Shown here: in pieces, positions 26,867-35,783 of the stretch | Numbering within the stretch: the stretch's first letter is position 1 | Layout of the letters: each line of letters begins with the position of its first letter | Assembly: GCF_009913435.1 (NCBI RefSeq) | Contig: NZ_CP047895.1 | Span: forward strand, 876,501-940,500 | DNA length: 64,000 bases | DNA from: Sphingomonas changnyeongensis | GTDB lineage: Bacteria > Pseudomonadota > Alphaproteobacteria > Sphingomonadales > Sphingomonadaceae | Direction: 5' to 3' | Made by a program: the position numbers and the translations under genes | The notes under the pieces: model-generated | Seen by the model: the letters and a program-made list of their open reading frames with translations, nothing else | Told to the model about the DNA's origin: nothing | The model's database searches: none

Positions 26867-27384
26867 TCCGGGCGGCGGCGATCCGCACGGTGCTGGCCGC
26901 CGCCGCCGCGACCGGCCTGACGCCCGCGCCGGCGGCGGGGCGCGAGGATCTGGGCATTTATGGCCGCTGGGGGGCGTTTCGTGACCCGGCAGCCCGGCGC
27001 TGCCATGCGATTGCGCGGCCCGTGCGCCCCGCCCCGCCGGCGGGGCGGGCGATGCCCGATCAGCCTTATGCCAGCATCGGCTTCTGGCCCGGCCGCCAGC
27101 CGGGCGGGCAGCTGCACCTGCGCCTCAGCCGCGCGCATGGCGGGGCGGCCGGGCCGGTGCTGTCGGTCGGCGGCCGTCGATTCGCGCTGATCGCCCGCGG
27201 GGTCGATGCCTGGGCCGCCGATCAGCGGATGGACGCCGCGATCATCGCGGCGCTGCGCAGTGCCGAGCAGATGACGATATCGGGCCGCACGGCAGGCGGG
27301 GTCGGATTTGCCGACCATTATGCGCTGCGCGGGGCGGCCTCGGCGATCGATGCCGCAATGATCGGCTGCGCCGTGCGTCGATAA
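26863..27384 (+). CDS. Secreted protein, possibly invasion-associated locus B (IalB)-like
   Basis: 173 aa with an N-terminal signal (AAAIRTVLAAAAATGLTPAPAAG). The middle shows an IalB-like order: GRWGAFRDPAARRCHAIARP, a beta-strand stretch PGGQLHLRLSR, and a terminal GCAVRR. Two Cys (about 47 and 170) are placed as in that family, where they bond. Its ATG overlaps the phosphatase stop, though a periplasmic protein is an odd partner for two cytosolic enzymes. Family assignment is tentative. Confidence 0.5.
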   Translation: MIRAAAIRTVLAAAAATGLTPAPAAGREDLGIYGRWGAFRDPAARRCHAIARPVRPAPPAGRAMPDQPYASIGFWPGRQPGGQLHLRLSRAHGGAAGPVLSVGGRRFALIARGVDAWAADQRMDAAIIAALRSAEQMTISGRTAGGVGFADHYALRGAASAIDAAMIGCAVRR

Positions 27385-27550
27385 GCGGATGTCGGTCCGG
27401 CGTCTGGCGCAGTTGTTCTGAAGAAATATCGTTAATGATCCGCTTTGGGACGGGGCGAATTTAACCAAAGACGGATGATAAACGAATCGTTACTTGGGCT
27501 TCATCCAGTCCGGTCTGGTCCGGATCTCCGATTTCAAAAGGGGTGTAGCC

Positions 27551-28237
27551 ATGAAGTCTGTCGCTCTCGCGTTCGTCCTCGCCGCCACGCTGGCCGCGCC
27601 GGCGTCTGCCGCCAACCTGCTGGTCAATGGCAGCTTCGAGAACGGCTTCAATGGCTGGACGCTGGGCGGCACCTCCGGCGACGGGGTGCAGCCCGCGGTG
27701 ATCAACTATAACAGCGCGACCGCCTATCCGACCGGCGCCTATGGCGAGGCCGTGCCGGCGACCAACAGCGCGGCCAATCCCGGCTTTGACGCGGTCGGCA
27801 GCAAGGCCGCCTATTTCGTCGCCGACCTCGCCCGGCCGCAGACCCTGTCGCAGACCGTCAATGTGATTTCGGGCACCAACTACACCTTCGGCTTCGACGT
27901 CTATCTGCCGTTCAACGGCGCGGCCAACCCGAACGATGCCAGCTTCACCGCTTCGGTCGGCGGCATCCAGTTCGCCAGCTTCTCGGCAAGCGGCCAGCCG
28001 GCAGGCAAGTGGCTGACCTTCAAGTCGAGCGGCGTCGCCACCGTCACCGGGCCGAGCACCTTCCAGTTCACCTTCAACAGCTTTGGCATTCCGGCCAAGG
28101 ACTTCGTGGTCGACCGCGTGTTCTTCGCGCCCACCGACGCGGTGCCGGAACCCGCCAGCTGGGCGATGATGATCACCGGCTTCGGCCTGGCCGGCATGGG
28201 CCTGCGCCGCCGCGCGGCCACCGCCGCCTTCGCCTGA
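27551..28237 (+). CDS. PEPxxWA-CTERM sorting-domain secreted protein
   Basis: 228 aa from ATG 27551, with AAGGGGTG upstream. A signal peptide (SVALAFVLAATLAAPASA) is followed by NLLVNGSFENGFNGWTLGG, the start of a jelly-roll carbohydrate-binding-like domain. The C-terminus PEPASWAMMITGFGLAGMGLRRR is the PEPxxWA-CTERM tripartite sorting tag: motif, membrane segment, arginine cluster. Such proteins are cleaved by an exosortase, a system linked to exopolysaccharide export. No exosortase gene is in the window. The 166-base upstream gap is AT-richer and probably holds its promoter. Confidence 0.9.
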   Translation: MKSVALAFVLAATLAAPASAANLLVNGSFENGFNGWTLGGTSGDGVQPAVINYNSATAYPTGAYGEAVPATNSAANPGFDAVGSKAAYFVADLARPQTLSQTVNVISGTNYTFGFDVYLPFNGAANPNDASFTASVGGIQFASFSASGQPAGKWLTFKSSGVATVTGPSTFQFTFNSFGIPAKDFVVDRVFFAPTDAVPEPASWAMMITGFGLAGMGLRRRAATAAFA

Positions 28238-28261
28238 TCCGCCTTTCAGTTGCGCAGCGCC

Positions 28262-28357
28262 GGGCCGCCGCTCCTTGGAGCGGCGGCCCAATCCCCGTTA
28301 TCAGGCCCGTCGCTCCTCGGAGCGGCGGCCCAATCCTCGTTAGGGGGCTCGCCCCCC
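28262..28357. repeat. Tandem hairpin units between the PEP-CTERM gene and rlmN
   Basis: A 13-bp stem with a TT loop (GGGCCGCCGCTCC / GGAGCGGCGGCCC, 28262-28289) is followed by CAATCCCCGTTA. A second, imperfect copy of the same unit ends at about 28331 and is followed by CAATCCTCGTTAG. Then comes a third short stem, GGGGGC/GCCCCC. Unit spacing is about 42 bases. It resembles clustered REP-type elements and may stabilise or end the upstream mRNA. Confidence 0.7.
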
Positions 28358-28399
28358 GACGCTCGCAAAAATGCCGCATTCCGCTTACATGGGACCGCG

Positions 28400-29596
28400 A
28401 TGACCCCGACCATGCAGATGCCCGGCCATATCGACCCCGTGCCCGTGCCGCGCGCCGCCACCCCGCGCGCCGACGGGCGCATTGACCTGATCGGCCTTGC
28501 GCGCGACCAGATCCGCGACACGCTGGAGGCCGCCGGGCTGGAGCCGCGCCAGGCGCGGTTGCGCGCCAAGCAGCTGTGGCATTGGATCTACAATCGCGGC
28601 GTCACCGATTTCTCGCTGATGACCGACATTGCCAAGGCGCAGCAGCCCTGGCTGGCCGAACGATTCGCCATCGGCCGCCCCGAAGTGGTCGAGGCGCAGG
28701 TCTCGTCCGACGGCACGCGCAAATGGCTGCTGCGGTCCGATGACGGCCAGGATTATGAAATGGTGTTCATCCCCGATGCCGATCGGGGAACGCTGTGCGT
28801 GTCGAGCCAGGTCGGCTGCACGCTCAACTGCCGGTTCTGCCACACCGGCACGATGCGGCTGGTGCGCAACCTGAGTGCGGGCGAGATTGTCGGCCAGGTG
28901 ATGCTGGCGCGCGACGCGCTCGGCGAATGGCCGAGCCAGCCCGAGGGGCGGCTGCTGACCAACATCGTGATGATGGGCATGGGCGAGCCGCTTTATAACT
29001 TCGACAATGTCCGCGACGCGCTGCGCATCGTGATGGACGGCGACGGCATCGCCCTGTCCAAGCGGCGCATCACGCTGTCGACCGCGGGCGTCGTCCCCAA
29101 AATGGCTCAGGCCGGCACCGAGATCGGCGTCAACCTGGCCGTGTCGCTGCATGCGGTGACCAAGGAGGTGCGTGACGAGATCGTGCCGCTCAACCGCAAA
29201 TACGGGATCGAGGAGCTGCTCCAGGCCTGTGCCGACTATCCGGGCGCCAATAATGCCCGGCGCATTACCTTTGAATATGTGATGCTGAAGGACCGCAACG
29301 ACAGCGACGAGGATGCGCGCGAGCTGGTGCGGCTGCTGCGCAAATACCGGCTGCCGGCCAAGGTCAACCTCATCCCCTTCAACCCCTGGCCGGGCGCACC
29401 CTATGAATGTTCGACGCCCGAGCGGGTGCAGCGTTTTTCCGACATCGTGTTCGAAGCCGGTATTTCCGCCCCCGTGCGGACGCCGCGCGGCCGCGACATC
29501 ATGGCCGCCTGCGGCCAGCTGAAATCGGCCGCCCAGAAAAAGAGCCGGGCGGAGCTTGATCGGCTGGTCGAGGAAAAACAGGCCGCGCTCGGCTGA
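28400..29596 (+). CDS. rlmN: 23S rRNA (adenine(2503)-C(2))-methyltransferase
   Basis: 398 aa from ATG 28400 (the open frame extends back through the hairpin repeats, which are not coding). The radical-SAM CxxxCxxC motif is [12 protein letters not shown] near residue 145. The N-terminal [14 protein letters not shown] is the RNA-binding part, and the second catalytic Cys lies in AACGQL near 373. RlmN methylates A2503 of 23S rRNA and A37 of some tRNAs through a Cys-bound intermediate. Length and motif order are standard. Confidence 0.96.
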   Translation: MTPTMQMPGHIDPVPVPRAATPRADGRIDLIGLARDQIRDTLEAAGLEPRQARLRAKQLWHWIYNRGVTDFSLMTDIAKAQQPWLAERFAIGRPEVVEAQVSSDGTRKWLLRSDDGQDYEMVFIPDADRGTLCVSSQVGCTLNCRFCHTGTMRLVRNLSAGEIVGQVMLARDALGEWPSQPEGRLLTNIVMMGMGEPLYNFDNVRDALRIVMDGDGIALSKRRITLSTAGVVPKMAQAGTEIGVNLAVSLHAVTKEVRDEIVPLNRKYGIEELLQACADYPGANNARRITFEYVMLKDRNDSDEDARELVRLLRKYRLPAKVNLIPFNPWPGAPYECSTPERVQRFSDIVFEAGISAPVRTPRGRDIMAACGQLKSAAQKKSRAELDRLVEEKQAALG

Positions 29597-29716
29597 TCCT
29601 GCGCCTGCGCGCCAGCCGCCCGTTCCGCCCCTCCCGCTGCCCGCCCGCACCTGCTAGCCTTGGCTGATCGCCGGGGCCTGTAACCGGGCCAGCCGCACGC
29701 GCGAACGGGAGGGCGT

Positions 29717-30592
29717 ATGGGCATCAGCACGCAGGATGACGGCACGCAGGACAGCGGCACGCAGGCCCGCGCCGCCGGGCGGGGCATTTACCGGCACCGG
29801 CTGGCGACGCGGCTGTGGCACTGGGTCAATGCGGCGGCGGTCGCGCTGCTGCTGATGAGCGGGGCGATGATCTTCAACGCCCATCCCCGGCTCTATTGGG
29901 GTGAATATGGCGCCAATCCCGACCGCGCCTGGCTGCACATCGGCGCGACCGAGCGCACCGGCTATCTGTCGGTTGCCGGCTGGCGGTTCGACACCAGCGG
30001 CGTGCTGGGGCGCTGGACCGATGCGTCGGGCGTGACGCGCACCCGCGCCTTTCCGCACTGGGCGACGATCCCCTCGGGCTATAATCTGGCGCTCGCCCGG
30101 CGCTGGCACATGGCGCTGGCGCTGCTGCTGTCCTTTGCGCTGCTGGGGTTCATGCTGGCGAGCCTGCTGAACGGCCATGCCGCGCGCGATCTGCGGCTGC
30201 GCGCGCGCGAGCTGCGCCCGGCGCATCTGCGGGCCGACATTATCGCCCATCTGCGGCTGCGCTTTCACGATCCGGCCGATCCGGCGGCGTTCAACACCTT
30301 GCAGAAGATCAGCTATGCGGCGGTGATTTTCGGGCTGATCCCGCTGATGATCGTGACCGGCCTTGCCATGTCGCCGGGCATGGATGCCGGCTATCCGTGG
30401 CTGAGCGGCATGTTCGGCGGGCGGCAATCGGCGCGCTCCGTGCATTTCATCGCTGCCGCCGCGCTGCTCGGCTTCATCGCCATCCATCTGCTGCTGGTGC
30501 TGCTGTCCGGGCCGCTGCGCCAGATTGCGGGGATGATCACCGGCTGGGTGCCCGGCGATTCGCGCGCGCCCATGACCGGAGCGGCGGCATGA
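29717..30592 (+). CDS. Cytochrome b (b561/hydrogenase-type) membrane subunit
   Basis: 291 aa. YRHRLATRLWHWVNAAAVALLLMSG (residues 25-50) starts a cytochrome b561 / Ni-Fe hydrogenase b-type domain with a heme-ligand His. Further segments lie near 130-155, 200-225 and 240-265, with His in RRWHMALALL and VHFIAAAALLGFIAIHLLL. It probably passes electrons between the quinone pool and the periplasmic molybdoenzyme encoded next, whose ATG overlaps its stop. A 100-residue insertion between helices 1 and 2 is periplasmic. The electron partner is inferred from the gene overlap. Confidence 0.82.
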   Translation: MGISTQDDGTQDSGTQARAAGRGIYRHRLATRLWHWVNAAAVALLLMSGAMIFNAHPRLYWGEYGANPDRAWLHIGATERTGYLSVAGWRFDTSGVLGRWTDASGVTRTRAFPHWATIPSGYNLALARRWHMALALLLSFALLGFMLASLLNGHAARDLRLRARELRPAHLRADIIAHLRLRFHDPADPAAFNTLQKISYAAVIFGLIPLMIVTGLAMSPGMDAGYPWLSGMFGGRQSARSVHFIAAAALLGFIAIHLLLVLLSGPLRQIAGMITGWVPGDSRAPMTGAAA

Positions 30593-31350
30593 GCGGCGGC
30601 GTGACGCTGTCGCGGCGGCGGCTGATCGGCGGGCTGGCGGCGGGCGGGCTGCTGGGCGGGTGCGACCGGCTGGGCGAGGTGCCGGCGGTGCGCCATTTGC
30701 TGTTTTCGGCCGAGGATGCGCACCGCGCGCTCCAGCGCCGGCTGGTCGACCGGATGGCGCTGGCGCGCGAATATCGCGAAGACCAGATGTCGCCGGTGTT
30801 CCGCATGAACGGCACCCGCAATCCCGGCACTGCGGACTATGCCGCGCATCTGGCAAATGGCTTTGCCGACTGGCGGCTGCGGGTCGACGGGCTGGTCGCC
30901 CGGCCGCTGGCGCTCGACCTTGCCGCGATCAAGGCGATGCCGATGCGCACCCAGATCACCCGGCACGACTGTGTCGAGGGGTGGAGCGCGATCGGCAAAT
31001 GGCATGGCCCGCCGCTGTCGCTGCTGCTCGACCGGGCGGGGCTGCGGCCGGAGGCGCGCTATATCGTCTTTCACTGCGCCGACAGCCTGGGCGGGCGGCC
31101 ATATTATGAATCGATCGATCTGGTCGATGCGTTCCATCCGCAGACGATCCTTGCCTGGGGGATGAACAACCGCACCCTGCCCGTCGGCCATGGCGCGCCG
31201 CTGCGCCTGCGCGTCGAACGGCAGCTGGGCTATAAACAGGCCAAATATGTGATGCGGATCGAAGCGGTGGCAAGCCTCGCGGCCATCCATGGCGGCAAGG
31301 GCGGGCTGTGGGAGGATCTGGCCGGTTATGAATGGTATGCCGGCATCTGA
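30589..31350 (+). CDS. Periplasmic sulfite-oxidase-fold molybdopterin oxidoreductase (MsrP/YedY-like)
   Basis: 254 aa with a Tat signal (SRRRLIGGLAAGGLLGGC). HDCVEGWSAIGKWHGPPL near residue 125 carries the Cys that binds molybdenum and the surrounding loop of the sulfite oxidase family. GMNNRTLPVGHGAPLRLRV near 190 and GYKQAKYVMRIE complete the Moco domain. The Cys at the end of the signal could alternatively be a lipobox (LLGGC). It pairs with the cytochrome b, like MsrP with MsrQ, but that b subunit is not MsrQ-like. Substrate (a sulfoxide or another oxidised group) is unknown. Confidence 0.85.
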   Translation: MSGGVTLSRRRLIGGLAAGGLLGGCDRLGEVPAVRHLLFSAEDAHRALQRRLVDRMALAREYREDQMSPVFRMNGTRNPGTADYAAHLANGFADWRLRVDGLVARPLALDLAAIKAMPMRTQITRHDCVEGWSAIGKWHGPPLSLLLDRAGLRPEARYIVFHCADSLGGRPYYESIDLVDAFHPQTILAWGMNNRTLPVGHGAPLRLRVERQLGYKQAKYVMRIEAVASLAAIHGGKGGLWEDLAGYEWYAGI

Positions 31351-31428
31351 GCCGCCGCGCGCGCAACCGCCTGGCCGGCCCGGCCGTTGCGCAGCCAATC
31401 CATCCTCTGGACACAAGCGAGGCCGGCC

Positions 31429-32685
31429 ATGTTCCTTCTCGACCAGCTGCTTGCCCGCGCCGTCCGCGCTGGTGAACTGACCGTCACCTATGCCGATGGC
31501 CGGATCGCCCGTTACGGCCAGCCCGCGCCCGGCCGCGCGCCGGTCGCGATCCGCTTTGCCGACCGCGCGACCCCCGGCCGCATCGCCCGCAACCCGCGCA
31601 TCGGCGCGGGCGAGGCCTATATGGATGGGCGGCTGATCGTCGAGCAGGGCGATGTGCTCGATCTTGTCCGGCTGATCCGCGGCGGCCTGCCGTTTGAAAC
31701 CGGCGGTCGGCTGGAACCGCCCGCTGTCTGGCGGCGGGCGCTGGGTGCGGTCGCGGGGCGGATCGACCGATTGAACTGGTCGCGGCGCGCGCGGCGCAAT
31801 GTCGCCCATCATTATGATCTGTCGGACGGGCTCTACGACCTGTTTCTGGACGCCGACCGCCAATATAGCTGCGCCTATTTCACCGATCCCGCCCAGAGCC
31901 TCGAGACCGCACAGGCCGACAAAAAGGCGCATATCGCCGCCAAGCTCGCGCTCGCGCCGGGGCAAAGCGTGCTCGACATCGGCTGTGGCTGGGGCGGGCT
32001 GGCGCTTTACCTGCACCGGGTCGCCGGGGTCGATGTGCTGGGCATCACCCTGTCGCACGAACAGCTGCGCGTCGCCCGCCGCCGCGCCGCCGAAGCGGGC
32101 GTTGCTGACCATGTGCGGTTCGAACTGGTCGATTATCGCGATGTCTCCGGGCGGTTCGACCGCATCGTCTCGGTCGGCATGTTCGAACATGTCGGCCCGC
32201 CGCATTACCGGACGTTTTTCCGCCAGTGCCGCAATCTGCTGGCCGAGGACGGGGTGATGCTGCTGCACACGATCGGCCGCATGGGCGGGCCGGGCGTGAC
32301 CGACAGCTGGACGTCCAAATATATCTTCCCCGGCGGCTATATCCCGGCGCTCAGCGAGATTGTCGCCGCGAGCGAGCCGTCGCGGCTGATCGCCGCCGAT
32401 ATTGAGACGCTGCGCCTGCATTATGCGCTCACCATCCAGCACTGGTATGACCGGACGGTCGCCCGCCGTGCCGAGATCGAGGCGCTGTACGACGCCCGCT
32501 TCTACCGCATGTGGTGCTTCTATCTGGCCGGCGCGCTGACCGCCTTTGAAAGCGGCGGGCTGTGCAATTACCAGCTGCAATATGTCCGCGACCGGCGCGC
32601 GCTGCCGATCACGCGCGATTACATGGCCGCCGCCGAAGCGCGGCTGCGCGCCGCTCCCGCCCCGTTGGTGCCGGCCCCTGCCTGA
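31429..32685 (+). CDS. cfa: Cyclopropane-fatty-acyl-phospholipid synthase-family methyltransferase
   Basis: 418 aa from ATG 31429. The N-terminal domain (about 1-110) with GEAYMDGRLIVEQGDVLDL is typical of CFA synthases. The SAM domain has VLDIGCGWGGLALYLHR near residue 180 and VSVGMFEHVGPPHYRTFF near 245, where Glu/His bind bicarbonate. IFPGGYIPALSE near 300 and RMWCFYLAGALTAFESGG near 360 are conserved. It adds a methylene across the double bond of unsaturated phospholipid acyl chains. Whether it is the main Cfa or a paralogue is not decidable here. Confidence 0.9.
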   Translation: MFLLDQLLARAVRAGELTVTYADGRIARYGQPAPGRAPVAIRFADRATPGRIARNPRIGAGEAYMDGRLIVEQGDVLDLVRLIRGGLPFETGGRLEPPAVWRRALGAVAGRIDRLNWSRRARRNVAHHYDLSDGLYDLFLDADRQYSCAYFTDPAQSLETAQADKKAHIAAKLALAPGQSVLDIGCGWGGLALYLHRVAGVDVLGITLSHEQLRVARRRAAEAGVADHVRFELVDYRDVSGRFDRIVSVGMFEHVGPPHYRTFFRQCRNLLAEDGVMLLHTIGRMGGPGVTDSWTSKYIFPGGYIPALSEIVAASEPSRLIAADIETLRLHYALTIQHWYDRTVARRAEIEALYDARFYRMWCFYLAGALTAFESGGLCNYQLQYVRDRRALPITRDYMAAAEARLRAAPAPLVPAPA

Positions 32686-32745
32686 TCCGCCATTGCGCCC
32701 GCGCGGCTTTGTGCATAGTCGGCGGCGAAACGGAGGTTTGTGGGC

Positions 32746-33984
32746 ATGACGGACAAGCGCCAGCGCGCGGAGCAGATCAACCGGGTCGTCCTCGCCTTTT
32801 CGGGCGGGCTCGACACCAGCGTGATCCTGAAATGGCTGCAGCAGACCTATGGCTGCGAGGTCGTGACCTTCACCGCCGATCTCGGCCAGGGCGAGGAGCT
32901 CGAGCCGGCACGGCAGAAGGCCGCGCTGATGGGCGTCAAGCCCGAGCATATCTTCATCGACGATCTGCGCGACGAGTTCGTGCGCGATTATGTGTTCCCG
33001 ATGATGCGGGCGAACGCGGTCTATGAGGGCCAGTATCTGCTCGGCACCTCGATCGCCCGCCCGCTGATCGCCAAGCGGCAGATCGAGATCGCCCGCGCGG
33101 TCGGCGCCGACGCGGTCAGCCATGGCGCGACCGGCAAGGGCAATGACCAGGTGCGGTTCGAGCTGGGCTATTATGCGCTTCAGCCCGACATCAAGGTGAT
33201 CGCGCCCTGGCGCGAATGGGATCTGACCAGCCGCACCCGCCTGATCGAGTTTGCCGAGGCGCACCAGATCCCGATTCCGCGCGACAAGCGCGGCGAGGCG
33301 CCGTTTTCGACCGATGCGAACCTGCTGCACACCTCGTCCGAGGGCAAGGTGCTCGAGGATCCGTGGGACGAGGTGCCCGATTATGTCTTCTCGCGCACCG
33401 TCAATCCCGAGGATGCGCCCGACACGCCCGAATATCTGACCATCGATTTCGAGCGCGGCGATGCCGTTGCCGTCGATGGCGAGGGGCTGGGGCCGGCCGA
33501 TCTGCTTGCCCGGCTCAATGATTTCGGCCGCCGCCACGGCATCGGCCGGCTCGATCTGGTCGAAAACCGGTTCGTGGGCATGAAGTCGCGCGGCATGTAC
33601 GAGACGCCGGGCGGCACGATCCTGCATCTTGCCCACCGCGCGATCGAGCAGGTGACGCTCGACCGCGGGGCCGCGCATCTGAAGGACCAGCTGATGCCGC
33701 GCTATGCGGAGCTGATCTATAACGGCTTCTGGTTCTCGCCCGAGCGCGAGATGCTGCAGGCGGCGATCGATCACAGCCAGCAGCATGTCACCGGCACCGT
33801 GCGGCTGAAGCTCTACAAGGGCGCGGCGCATGTCGTCGGCCGGCGCGCCGATCCGCGCCACAATCTCTATTCTGCCAAGATCGTCACCTTCGAGGACGAT
33901 GCCGGGGCCTATGACCAGCGCGACGCCGAAGGGTTCATCAAGCTCAATGCGCTGAGGCTCCGTCTGCTCGGGCAGCGCGGATGA
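32746..33984 (+). CDS. argG: Argininosuccinate synthase
   Basis: 412 aa from ATG 32746, with CGGAGG upstream; a GTG six bases earlier is not needed. [18 protein letters not shown] near residue 15 is the ATP pyrophosphatase loop. Conserved [14 protein letters not shown] near 127 and [12 protein letters not shown] near 285 bind citrulline and aspartate. It joins citrulline and aspartate in arginine synthesis. argB lies about 9 kb away on the other strand, so the pathway genes are not one operon. Confidence 0.97.
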   Translation: MTDKRQRAEQINRVVLAFSGGLDTSVILKWLQQTYGCEVVTFTADLGQGEELEPARQKAALMGVKPEHIFIDDLRDEFVRDYVFPMMRANAVYEGQYLLGTSIARPLIAKRQIEIARAVGADAVSHGATGKGNDQVRFELGYYALQPDIKVIAPWREWDLTSRTRLIEFAEAHQIPIPRDKRGEAPFSTDANLLHTSSEGKVLEDPWDEVPDYVFSRTVNPEDAPDTPEYLTIDFERGDAVAVDGEGLGPADLLARLNDFGRRHGIGRLDLVENRFVGMKSRGMYETPGGTILHLAHRAIEQVTLDRGAAHLKDQLMPRYAELIYNGFWFSPEREMLQAAIDHSQQHVTGTVRLKLYKGAAHVVGRRADPRHNLYSAKIVTFEDDAGAYDQRDAEGFIKLNALRLRLLGQRG

Positions 33985-33990
33985 CCCTGT

Positions 33991-34013
33991 CTCTCTCCCG
34001 CCCCGGGAGAGAG
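33991..34013 (+). terminator. Perfect 10-bp hairpin just after argG
   Basis: CTCTCTCCCG and CGGGAGAGAG (33991-34000, 34004-34013) pair fully around a CCC loop, seven bases past the argG stop. No T tract follows. It would lie in the leader of the next gene if that starts at ATG 34020, and could be a transcription or processing signal. Confidence 0.45.
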
Positions 34014-34019
34014 GCGCGG

Positions 34020-35773
34020 ATGGCGGGCGTGGTGCCGCTGGCCCTGGGGCTGGCGGTGGCGCTGACCGCGCTGCAGGTGTTTCTGGCCTGGGCCGATCTG
34101 TCGGCGCGGGTGCTGCCCATGGCCGACGACATGCTGCGCCTGGCCGGGATCCGCGACTGGCTGGCCGGGCAGGCGGCGGGTGACCTGACCCAGCTCCGTC
34201 TCGGCCCGCCGGGCGGCACCGCGCTCGACTGGTCGCGGCTGCCCGATCTGGTGCCGGCGCTGCTTGTCGCCGCGCTGTCGCCCGTGACCGGTCCGGCGCG
34301 GGCCGAGCTGGTGGCGCTGGTGCTGTGGCCCGAGCTGCTGTTTTTTGCCCATATGCTGATCGCCGCGGCGCTGGCGCGCACCCTGGCCGGGCCGCGCGCG
34401 GCGCTGATCGCCGTGGTGCTTGCCGCGCTCGCGACGCCCGCCGCCGCCGCCTTCCGGCCGGGGGCGATTGGCGGGCTGGGCATGGGCATCGTCGCGGTCG
34501 AGGCGGCGATGCTCGCGCTGGTGCGCGGCCGCTTCGGTGCAGCCGGACTGCTCGCGGCGCTCGCGCTCGCCATCGGCCCGGAGGCCACGCCGCCGCTGCT
34601 GGCCGCCCTGGTCGCGCTGATCGGGATCTGGGCGGCGGACCGCCCGGCGGTGACCGGCGGCGCGCTCCTGCGCGGCGGCGCGGGGCTGGCCGCCGGGGCC
34701 GTCGCCGATGCGGTGCTTTTGCCTCAGGGCGGCAGCTGTCCGGGCTTTGCGGTTGGCGGGTCGGGGCGGCGGGCGTGGCCGGGCTGGCGCTGGTCGCGCT
34801 CGGCCTGCTCGCCCCGCGTCTGGCCGATCCGCGCTGGCGGCTGGGCGCGGCGGCGGCGCTCGCCCTGCTCGCATGGGCGGTGATCATGGCGCTGATGCCG
34901 GCCTGCGCAGCCGGAGCCGGTGACGATCCGCTGCTGCGCGCGATCCATCCGGATGGTTTCGGCTTTGCCGCCGCCGGCATCCGCCAGTCGGCGGGGGCAT
35001 GGGTGGCGGCGGCCGGGCTGGGCGCGACCGGGCTGGCCGCCTTTGCCGTGTCGCTGGCGCGCCGCGCTGCGCCCGTGCGCGACCGGCAGGACGACATCTC
35101 CGCGCATGCCGCACAGGCGGCGCTGCTGCTCGCGGCGGGCGTCGCCGGGGCGCTGCTCGGCGGGCTCGCCAACCTGTCGGTTGCGGCCTTTGGCGCGGCG
35201 CTCGCCGTGCCGCTGCTCGCGCGGGCCGTGCTCGCGGTGCTTGGCCGGCGCTGGCCGGCGCGGCTCGGCCTGTCGCTGGCGGCGATCGGGCTCGTCTGGC
35301 AGACGCTCGGCCTCGCGCTCGATCTGGCGCGCGGACGCCCGGCGGCGGTGATGGCGCGCGCCCATGCGGCGATCGGCGCGGGCTGCCAGGCGGCGCGCAC
35401 GCTCGACCAGATCGACCGGCTCGCGCCCGGCACCGTCGCTGCCCCGCCCGAGCTTGGCGGGCATCTGCTGGGGGCGACGCGCCACCGCGTGCTTGCGGCC
35501 CCGGTGGCGGCGGCGCAGGCGGGCAACCGCGCCTGGTATGACCTGATCCTCGCCGCGCCTGACACCGCCCGCTATCAGGCGGCGCTGTGGGCGGTCGATT
35601 ATGTGCTGCTGTGCCCGGAAAGCCTGGCCGATCTGCCGGTGCCGCTGCCGCCGCGCAGCCTTGCCGCGCGGCTGCGCGCCGGCGATGCCCCCGACTGGAT
35701 GGAGCCGGTGCTGATCCTCGGCAGCCGGGCGCGGATGTGGCGGGTCTTGCCGGTGGCGGCGTCCGCCCGGTAG
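34020..35773 (+). CDS. GT-C-like polytopic membrane protein, frameshifted
   Basis: Read with one base restored this is a 584-aa, roughly 11-helix membrane protein. It is a paralogue of the 39486-41288 product: both have DD in the first loop (PMADDMLRLAGIRDWLAGQ versus DTDDNLRMAQVRAWLAGQ), then PPGG...WSR and a C-terminal soluble domain. The Asp pair fits the metal/donor site of GT-C glycosyltransferases. The frame changes at the T4 run 34717-34720; a fifth T joins VLF-ASGRQ, matching FASYANRQ of the paralogue. ATG 33981 overlaps the argG stop, but 34020 after the hairpin fits better. Substrate unknown. Confidence 0.7.
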
Positions 35774-35783
35774 AGGCGCGCGC

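Noticed and set aside
33981..34019. Start of the first GT-C gene at ATG 33981 overlapping the argG stop
   Set aside because: The first 13 codons are exactly the hairpin sequence and give a polar, Arg-rich lead unlike the paralogue. ATG 34020 directly precedes the first membrane segment.
30391..35565. A 1724-codon open frame on the minus strand
   Set aside because: It runs antisense across the cytochrome b, molybdoenzyme, cfa and argG genes plus most of the first GT-C gene, all of which have clear families. Its product is Arg/Pro/Ala/Gln-rich with no motif; it is a stop-poor shadow of high-GC DNA.
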